From the NCBI RefSeq assembly GCF_002865645.1, contig NW_020194684.1:5061952-5125951 (forward strand): a stretch of 64,000 nt of DNA, read 5' to 3'. Of this stretch, positions 56,280 to 64,000 are shown piece by piece. Position 1 is the first letter of the stretch. Each line of letters begins with the position of its first letter. The notes below the pieces were generated by a model that did no database searches, was not told the DNA's origin, and worked only from the letters and a program-made list of their open reading frames with translations. The DNA is from Hyaloscypha bicolor E. Lineage: Eukaryota > Ascomycota > Leotiomycetes > Helotiales > Hyaloscyphaceae. Both the position numbers and the translations under genes were made by a program.

Positions 56280-58063
56280 ATGGCTACAATTGTTATTGGA
56301 GCCCAATGGGGCGACGAGGTTTGTCCTATTTTCACCCTGCTTTCTGAGCACGTCCCATTCTCGCAGCCTCGTCTCCATGACCCGGAACCTGAGAGCTTCT
56401 TCCTGTATAATTAACAGACAATTCGATAATGCTGACTGCAACCCCCCAGGGGAAAGGCAAGCTCGTCGATATTCTCTGCCCTACCGTGAAGCTTTGCGCC
56501 AGGGCCCAAGGCGGGAACAATGCCGGACACACTATAGTCGCGAATGGGGTTACATACGATTTCCACCTTCTGCCTTCTGGATTGATCAATCCCGAATGCC
56601 AGAATGTGATTGGGTCTGGAGTTGTGGTGGGTTATTCTCTCCTGTTCTGAAAGGACTTCAGGTTGCTTGGGAAGTTCTGCTCCGGGAAATTATGTCTGAG
56701 AGGCACAATGGCCCCGAGCTCTTTGTTGTTACCCAAGAACCGAAGCTGATTCGAATGGGTCTAGGTTCATGTCCCTTCCTTCTTCAAGGAGTTAAACGAT
56801 CTGGAAGCCAAGGTGCGTTTCCGAACCCCAGTCGAAATGAGCACTCACTAATTGACGGGTGATCAGGGCTTGAAAGACGTCCGGTCACGCATCCTCATCA
56901 GCGATCGAGCACACATCGTTTTCGATTTACACCAACTCGTGGACGGGCTCGAAGAAGTTGAATTGGGTGGAAAGAGCATCGGTACAACAAGAAAGGGAAT
57001 CGGGCCAGCATATAGTACAAAAGCGGCACGAAGTGGCATTCGCATCTGCGAGGTCTTCAACGAGACGCTCTTTAACCAGAGATTAAGAGAGCTTGCGGCC
57101 GGTTACAAGAAAAGATACGGTGATTTGCTGAAGTACGACGTGGAGGAAGAGATCTCAAGATTCAATGTCCGCCGCTCAATCTCTCAGTAAGGATCTCACT
57201 AACCCGTGTTCTGCAGGAGTACCGGGAAGAGTTGGGCAACTACGTGGTTGACCAAGTCCCTTTGATGAAATCTGCGCAAGATTCAAACTTACCAATTCTG
57301 GTTGAAGGCGCAAATGCCCTCATGCTTGATCTCGACTTCGGCACATATCCCTACGTTACATCGGTGAGTACTTCCTCAGCAGTCCCACTAATTATGCTAC
57401 TGACTCTACTAGTCCAACACTGGTCTTGGAGGTGTCTTCACTGGACTCGCTCTCAGCCCCACGAAGGTGAAATCAATTATTGGTGTTGTTAAAGCATACA
57501 CGACAAGAGTTGGAGGAGGGCCATTTGCCACTGAAGACCTGGGTGAAGTTGGCACGATGCTTCAAGAGATCGGGCGAGAATGGGGCGTGACCACTGGTCG
57601 AAGAAGACGCTGCGGTTGGTTAGACCTGGTAGTCGTCAAGGTATATTGATTCTCCTCTTGGTTTAACTTTGCGGATTGCTATTCGATACTCCCAAGGAGC
57701 GGGGGATACTAACTTAGCATTTTGCCTTAGTACTCTGCCGCTATCAACCACTACACTTCCCTCAACGTAACTAAACTCGATATCCTCGACACATTCCCCA
57801 CGATAAAAGTAGCAACAGCATATCTCGACCCAACTACAGGCGAAGAACTAGAATCTTTCCCCGCAAATCTCGAACTATTAGCCAACGTAAAGGTAAAATA
57901 CGAGGAGCTTAAGGGTTGGGAGAAGCCAACCACAGGAGCCAAAGCCTTCTACGATCTGCCAAAGGAGGCACGAGCATACGTCGAATTCATAGAAAACTTT
58001 GTTGGAATCAAAGTGCAATACATCGGAACGGGGCCAGGTCGGCAGAACATGATCACTCGATGA
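56280..58063 (+). CDS. ade12: Adenylosuccinate synthetase
   Basis: Catalyses GTP-dependent joining of IMP and aspartate to adenylosuccinate, the first committed step to AMP. Seven exons (56280-56318, 56450-56626, 56765-56812, 56867-57166, 57217-57363, 57413-57640, 57731-58063) give 423 aa. Motifs: [20 protein letters not shown] (GTP-binding loop, split by intron 1), [20 protein letters not shown], the 48-nt exon [88 protein letters not shown] and [15 protein letters not shown], then [12 protein letters not shown] at the end. Intron 4 (57167-57216) needs donor GTCCGC to keep frame; the consensus-like GTAAGG 20 nt later would shift it. Identification is certain, that splice site less so. Confidence 0.95.
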
Positions 58064-58199
58064 TTTGGTGCACTCGAAAAGCATTGAGAGATGGATACGC
58101 TTCGCGTTTGTGCCACTTTTTGGCTCTCTTGTTTACCTGTGTTTGAACCTTTTTTTATAGATATTTCGTAGAGCAATGCAAAGTATAAATAAAGCTGTA

Positions 58200-58303
58200 T
58201 GGAATATTCAGACAATCTGTAACATCCAAAATATCTGGAACATCTGATCGATCGGGATACTAGAAGTACCTGGAACATTCACACCGTCTGGAATATTATC
58301 TGA
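58200..58303 (+). repeat. Degenerate repeats of TCTGGAAYATTC
   Basis: Four imperfect copies: TGGAATATTCAGACAATCTG, TCTGGAACATCTGATC, CCTGGAACATTCACACCG and TCTGGAATATTATCTG. Spacing is irregular, so this is an old or shuffled array. Confidence 0.5.
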
Positions 58304-59100
58304 AAAGGAGAGGGGTAGTGGAAGAACCCGTCTCGATTATGATTGACTTGATTGTTCTAAATTATATAAGAATAGGAATAGTTGGTATTACTGGCCAACC
58401 AAGTTCCTTTCTAACTGCAATCACGTGATACCCCTTTTCAGTTTTCTAGGTAGCCCTTGTTACAGCATGTGTAGTCTATGTGGGCGTGCCAAAGGATTAC
58501 GCAAACAAATAAGAGTTGAATTTGCTAATATCCTTGCCCCCAAACGCTGACTCTCCTGTCTTTGGGACAACAACTAACATAAAGAGTGAAGCTGCATAAG
58601 TATGAACAGTGGACCATCTTTGTTCTGAAGCCCTCCCAAGGACTAGCTCTGAAGATAACGTTTGGGGAGTACTAGGTATACGTTCTCAGATCCATAAAAT
58701 ATATAAATTGTATAATGCTCTTGTAAACAAACTGTCACTCAGAATTTATGCCAATCGATGTCGGTATAGCTCGGACAATACAGGAGCTGAAGTAAACAAA
58801 CCCCCTATTTTCAAGGAACACTTCAGAGATTGACAACAGAATAGATTGCGAGCACAAATTATCCGTGAGCTATCGAAAATTTCCCGGATGCTTCCAAGGA
58901 AGCTGAAGGTACGCCGCAGCCGCCGCCGCCTCGGACTGTGAGGCTATTCACATTATTATCCCCTCACGGTATAGCGCGGACATATCCGAAAAGCGGCGAG
59001 CCAACTTAAGCTTTTGAATGGATTCAAACCTCATTTGGAAAATTCCCTTCCCTTCCCTAAACAAAGGCATCGCGTCGATCTTCCAACGTCTTCCACACAA

Positions 59101-59391
59101 CTTCAAGACAAGGAGGTCGGCGGTCGTGAGCTCGTCCCGAGACTGTGAGTATAACCCCTATATGAAGCGTATATGCGATCGGCAGCATGGTGCTGACTGA
59201 GAGACAAGTTTACAGAACCTGAAGCGGCGCCGACCTTCTACGGTCTCCCTGTTTTGTACCTCAAGACAAAGAAGTCAGTGGTTATACACACGTCCTAGAC
59301 ATGTGCGTATAAGCTCTTCATGAAGTATTTACTGCCGGCCGCATAAAGCTTACCGGTAAACAAGTTCCAAAACCTGACCTAGCACCGGTCT
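59101..59391 (+). repeat. Diverged tandem duplication (~135-bp units) in a 5' leader
   Basis: Unit 1 (59101-59236, CTTCAAGACAAGGAGGTCGG) and unit 2 (59259-59391, CCTCAAGACAAAGAAGTCAG) align along most of their length. Both share a TGTGNGTATAA block, ATGAAG and ACAAGTTNNNAAACCTGA-like ends. Unit 1 includes what looks like a leader intron, 59145-59215 (GTGAGT to TTTACAG). In unit 2 the same donor reads GTGCGT. Confidence 0.65.
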
Positions 59392-59420
59392 TACCGCTAC
59401 CCATCTGGTCGTATATCAAG

Positions 59421-60740
59421 ATGGCGGACAAAGACAAGGGCAAGGAGAAGGAGAGCTGGCCAGCAAAAAGTGTCAGATTTGACATGAACCTGGGTGGAGA
59501 TAAGAACAAGGCGAGAGCTGCCATGAACTTCAAAAGCGAGAAGGGTAGAAACGACAGGCCTATGAGTGGAATGGATGATCAAAGCAGTGAGATGAGCGGC
59601 ATGGGAGGAAACAACTATAGAGGATTGGGTGGACCCGACTACCGACACAGAGGATCGAGCAGCAAAGGTGGAAACGACGAACGTGGCATGGGAAGAATGG
59701 ATTCAAAGGACGCTAAACTCTATTATCAGATGGGTCTCGAAGATGCCAACGCGACTCAAGCCAAGCAACCATCAACAAAGCATAGCAGGGACATCGTTCA
59801 GCAGCGTTACAGAAAGGCTCTTGCAAAGGACCCACAAAGTTACTCCTTGACTACAACGACTGTTCCACAACAAGCTGAGGCGGAGTCTAACTTCGTTGGG
59901 AGTGCCTACTTCTTCAACATGACAATGCCCCAGGTAAGCAAATCGTAAACTCAAAGGCTTTTTAATGACTTTTCTGACTCTTGGCAGGTCCAACGTAGCC
60001 TCGCTGGTGAGTATTTGATTGTCTATGCCCGCCCGAAGATCTCCAGAACCTATCCACGCGGATCCGTTGTCGAGACCTTCGATCCGGATCTCAAGAATCG
60101 TATCACGATCTTTACGGAGGTTCCAAGGAAGGGCATCGTCGATGCGTCAATGCATCAACGAATCACCAGTGTCCTCGAACCTCAGAATGGTGTTAAGGAT
60201 AAGTGGTGTGTAGGCACGTTACGCTTCAACGGAGCCCGAATCGGTCTCTGCTTCGACCACCCTGAGCCCCGAACTAAGTCCTACTCTCATGTCTGGACCG
60301 AGACATTTCCACAAGAGCCAACTGGCACAACACTCCTCGACAAAGTTCTTCACATGGGTCCCGTTGAGCTTGGTTCTACCGTCCGCTTTGGTATTAAGGA
60401 TATGATCTATGAACACGGTGTTCAATACGGCTTCGAGTTCATTGATCTTAACCTTCAGGTTTACAACCAGATCACAGGTGAAAAAGACCATCATATCATT
60501 GTGGGAGTCAAGATGCCCGAGAAAATGAACGTCTCGTCCGCGTTCATCTTGAAACAGCCGATCAACATGCCGCCTCTCTCCTGGTATAGGTGGCAGAGGC
60601 ATGTAACCAGTGAGACGAACAAGCTCAAGAATTTGGTGTCGAATGTCTCGAATGTGGTCTCGGACTGGTACGAATCGGAAACAGCAATCCCGGAAGGAGT
60701 TACGGAGGACGAGTACAGAAAGTTCCTAGGACTCTCTTAG
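59421..60740 (+). CDS. Unrecognised 421-aa protein
   Basis: I do not recognise it. Two exons (59421-59933, 59988-60740; 54-nt intron, phase 0) give 421 aa from MADKDKGKEKESWPAKSVRF. The N-terminal 110 residues are Gly/Met/Arg/Ser-rich and disordered (MSGMDDQSSEMSGMGGNNYR). The following region looks folded: KLYYQMGLEDANATQAKQPS, ESNFVGSAYFFNMTMPQ, then YLIVYARPKISRTYPRGSVV, KWCVGTLRFNGARIGLCFDH, VLHMGPVELGSTVRFGIKDM and FEFIDLNLQVYNQITGEKDH. It has many beta-strand-like stretches. The C-terminus is an acidic, amphipathic end (EGVTEDEYRKFLGLS). No signal peptide or membrane segment is seen. It is probably a fungal- or lineage-restricted cytosolic protein. Confidence 0.8.
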
Positions 60741-61578
60741 AATGGGTATCGCGTATCACTGAGAACCGTGGTCGGAACACTTTGAATGGAGCGCTGTGGC
60801 CGGAGCAATGTCAACGGCGAACTGTGAAGGGAAGCATTGAAGACGCAAACATTGAAAACAAAAACATTGAGAATGGAATACTGAGCATGAATCTTGAGAC
60901 ATTGTCGATAGTCAATAAAAGCAGACTGTTGACCCGATACCTTCTGCCACGGTGACATATCCATTGAAGAATTCTTTTGCTCAGGGCACTTGTAGGGGCT
61001 TGTGGAGCTTTGCTTCTCTCTGTGTCGACTATATGCAAATAACTTAACAAACAAAGATGGTCCTTGTGCCGAGGACAGATGCACGGTGTGGAAGCAAGCA
61101 GTGATGTCGTCGCTTCCGTTTACCTTAGTAGTCTAGCCCGTATGTGGCACGTGACTTCGATCAAAGTTCTTCTCGACAAGTTTGAAGAATTGCTCTTGCC
61201 ATATGATTCTCGGCCATTTTGCTTTACATTTAAGGCGAGGGACTGATATAAGCCACATATTATCATATAAGCAATGCACTGTATACGACATTGGATAAGC
61301 ATGAGTGCAATGAACTTAATAACTTGCAACTGTATTATCATCCCTTAATCATCATTGGACATCAAACTTTTCATTTCTAAGCTACAGCATATCGATCGCT
61401 CTAAGAATCAACCACAGTGGTATAAATGTCCGTAACCGTTAATGCCGATCAAAAAAGATGTGCCAGCAGACCAGTTCCCAAACCCCAAGCCGAAGCCCAT
61501 TTCCATTGACCCCAGCAAAGCTGCTACACCCAAAGAAACAATGGTGGTTCTGATAATGTGCCTCTCTCGCATTAAGAA
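60741..61578. other. Convergent 3' intergenic region
   Basis: 838 bp between the 421-aa gene and the RecQ helicase stop. It contains one CACGTG at 61148-61153 and a short direct repeat of AACATTGA near 60847-60870. No gene or RNA found. Confidence 0.55.
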
Positions 61579-64000
61579 TTATGTTGGCATCATACCAATT
61601 CCGCCACCACCACCCATGCCACCGCCTCCGTTGTTGCCAAAACTTCTCATTAGAGTTGACCCTCGGGAAGAATTGCTGCCTCCAGATTTACTTGCCCGCG
61701 TTTTCTTCGCTCCGCCCGAGAACTTCCTCTTGCTAACGCCAGAACTGCTTTGACCAGAGGCAGATCCGTTGCTCTTCCGAGAAAAGGATCTCTTCCCCCC
61801 ACGGCCCTTTGCACGATACGAGCCGCCTTGGCCCTGGTAACTTGAGGACTTGGCATTAGGTCCAGCAGCACAGGGCAGATTACGGCCGGAGGCGTTCCCA
61901 CTCTTCAAGTTTGAACCATACTGCGGCTTCGCAAAATATTTTGATCCCTGTTCTGCCTCTTGGGTCGTGGCTTCGTCTTCACCATCGAGGTCATTGTCTT
62001 CCTCCTCACATTCTTCATCACTGATTAGATCAATGACATTCTCATGTTTGTCAATGATCCGGTCGTCCTGGTATCTGCTTATAGTCTCATTGTAGTTGCC
62101 ACGGTACTCAGTAACCAAAGGAATGAATTGTGGCCCGTAAGTCTTGACTCGTTCACCGTTGATATCAGGTATTTGCATCATCTGACTCAGAGTCACCGTC
62201 CAGCGAATGGCCATTTCTCGGAAATTGGCTTCGGTGAACAATGGATTCCTTAGATTGTGTTTGTTTCGGATCTTCTCCTCCAAGGTCTTCGCCGCCTCAA
62301 CGAATTGAGTAACCGACACACGGTGGAAATCAGGGAGACTCGCCATTCGTTCATCTAGGGTGATTGGTGGTCCAAGGGTCTCTTCTCTCCGACGCCTTCT
62401 ATCTAGGATCGGCTCAAATGCGTCCTCCTCGTCATCCGAGACCACGAAATCGGCATGAGCAGAATCATCTTCGTCGGCGCCATATCCAAGTCTCTCGGCA
62501 GGTTTTCTTCGTGGGGCAGCGGGAGAGGATACCATCGTGGATTGTGGTCTCGATGATTTCGTCTGCTTCTGTCTTGCCGGGGGCGATGCTGAGACCTGTA
62601 CCTGTAGACTGAGCTTCCGTATGCCTTTCAAGAAATCACGGTAATTCGGCCCGAGCTGTCAAAAAGTTAGTTTGTTTAACACAATTCAGGCTTGAATTAC
62701 TGACACATAAGTATTGCGAAGCAAAGCCGCCTCTCACGACATTGTCCTCCGACAATGCATTCTCCATGAAAAGTCGAAAATAGAGACGCTCGACTTCGCC
62801 TCGAGCCATATCCTTTGCAGCCCCAAAACCCTCGATATTATTATGGCCACTGTCTTTGATCTTTCTCGAAGGAGTACCCCGTAATATGTCCACGCAGTGC
62901 AGTAATGTGACTTTCTGGCCTTGGAGCTTCTGGACAATTTTCATGGCCGTTTTGGCCTGTGTTGTAAAATCAACTTCCTGGAAGACCGCATCGGAACTAC
63001 AATTGTCACACGAGTGTTCACAATTCTCCTTGGCAAACTTTTCGCCAAAGTAAGCAAGAACCTGGACCCTGCGGCAATCGGAACGATTTTCGCAAAACTG
63101 AATCATATTGGAAAGCATTCTTCGCTGCCTTTCCTTTTGTTCAGGGCTAGCATCATTCTCGTAGATGAATCGCTTCAGAGCTGCTGTATCTGGGTATCCG
63201 TAATAAAGATAGCAGCCGGATCTTTTGCCATCTCTTCCTGCTCGGCCAGTCTCCTGGTAGTATCCTTCCAAGCTTTTGGGGATCGTGTCATGGATAACAA
63301 ATCGCACGTCTGCCTTATCGATGCCCATGCCGAAGGCGATTGTTGCAACCACTACTTGAATCTTGCCACTTTGCCAATCCTTCTGAACTCTTGCCTTTTC
63401 TGGCACTGGCATGTCCGCGTGATAGTGGTGGGCTTTGATGTTAAAGCCAGTTTGCAGTTTTGCAGCCAATCTTTCGGTGCCTTTGCGGGACAATGTGTAT
63501 ATGATACCGGACTGGTTCTTGTACTTGACCTTGATAAGATCGACATATTCTGCAAGACACTCTTTACTCGTGACTTTCCCATTCTTTTTTCGGACCTCGT
63601 AATGCAGATTAGGCCTGTTGAAACTTTGGGAGTAGACCGGGCATTCTTTCATGCCGAGTTGGTGCATAACATCGACTTTCACGTTCTCAGTGGCGGTAGC
63701 TGTCAATGCCATGATCGGAACGTTTGGAAACTGCTTCCGCACTTGTCCCAGAGCGACGTAGTCCGGCCGAAAGTCATGGCCCCATTGGCTCACACAATGT
63801 GCTTCGTCAATGACGATTCGAGCCAGTTTCTTGTTCCTATTAAGAAGAGATAGAGTGGTGCTAATCTGATTGCTCTTGGTGATCATCTCCGGTGTGATGT
63901 AAAGTAATTGAATGTATTGCTCGGGGTAGTTCTCTTTGAGACTATTGTAGATTTCTTTGCGTTCTTCTTGTGTTATCCCGCTATTCAAAGTTGCTGCTCG
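61579..64000 (-). CDS. RecQ-family ATP-dependent DNA helicase (5' part off the right edge)
   Basis: A 3'-5' helicase of the Sgs1/BLM/QDE-3 type for recombination and replication repair. Exons seen are 62705-64000 (open at the edge) and 61579-62655, with a 49-nt intron and GTCAGT donor; 790 residues are visible. Motifs: IDEAHCVSQWGHDFRPDY (II), MALTATAT (III), GIIYTLSRKGTERLA (IV), VVVATIAFGMGIDKADVRFV (V) and YYQETGRAGRDGKRSGC (VI). The RecQ-C-terminal zinc residues are CENRSDCRR and CEHSCDNC. An HRDC-like helical domain follows (TKTLEEKIRNKH-type region at about 62200-62300, with NFREMAIRWTVTLSQMMQIP). Then comes VIDLISDEECEEED, a SUMO-interaction-like motif, and a Gly/Ser/Lys-rich tail ending in GGGGGIGMMPT. 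Helicase motifs I and Ia lie beyond the window. Confidence 0.95.

Larger units (their letters stand above)
58064..59420. other. Intergenic region and duplicated leader
   Basis: 1.36 kb. It contains degenerate repeats at 58200-58303, a CACGTG inside TCACGTGA (58421-58428), a GCC-rich run at 58912-58935 and a tandem duplication at 59101-59391 in the likely 5' leader of the next gene. No separate gene found. Confidence 0.5.

Noticed and set aside
59018..59200. Frame MDSNLIWKIPFPSLNKGIAS as a 5' coding exon of the 421-aa protein
   Set aside because: Joining its GTGAGT donor to the TTTACAG acceptor creates TAA at once, so it is probably leader.
1..64000. CRISPR array, prokaryotic operon or secondary-metabolite cluster
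   Set aside because: There are no regularly spaced repeats, and the genes are ordinary intron-bearing fungal genes without polyketide or peptide synthetases.

Overview
The window is nuclear DNA of a filamentous ascomycete (Pezizomycotina). The evidence is genes broken by short GT-AG introns (mostly 46-90 nt, often with a CTAAC/CTGAC branch site), an alternative oxidase, a KAR9 protein, a fungal CCCH-SMR protein and a single dispersed 5S rRNA gene. Placement in Leotiomycetes/Helotiales is an inference from general protein resemblance only. Gene order alternates in strand as in ordinary fungal chromosomes; there are no operons.

Left third (1-24 kb): the 3'-truncated end of an unrecognised minus-strand protein with repeated C-P-x-x-H motifs; a 1,240-aa F-box/WD40-like protein ending in a CaaX box; a TVP38-type Golgi membrane protein divergent from a CCCH zinc finger/SMR protein; mitochondrial alternative oxidase; a large DUF726 (TMCO4-like) membrane protein with a hydrolase nucleophile motif; a small coding-like ORF; UTP23 (18S rRNA processing); a 241-bp MITE; and a mitochondrial PP2C phosphatase (PTC7).

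Middle (24-46 kb): a CAF120-type PH-domain protein; a secreted or single-pass cell-surface protein; the condensin kleisin CAP-H/BRN1, whose second intron is swollen to 985 nt and contains a complete 5S rRNA gene on the same strand; a vacuolar/organellar-type Na+/Ca2+ exchanger divergent from condensin; KAR9; and a decayed glyoxal-oxidase-like pseudogene in gene-poor DNA.

Right third (46-64 kb): a zinc polyol dehydrogenase (sorbitol/L-iditol type) and a gluconate-dehydrogenase-like SDR share one 362-bp divergent promoter, with myo-inositol oxygenase next door. Together these three suggest a small catabolic cluster running from myo-inositol or glucuronate toward gluconate. Next come two unrecognised proteins, adenylosuccinate synthetase (seven exons, one with a non-consensus donor), an unrecognised 421-aa protein with a tandemly duplicated leader, and the C-terminal part of a RecQ helicase cut by the right edge.

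The observations I rate highest are the inositol/glucuronate-type cluster, the 5S gene nested in the condensin intron and the prenylation box on the F-box protein. I saw nothing that is clearly a wholly new system.
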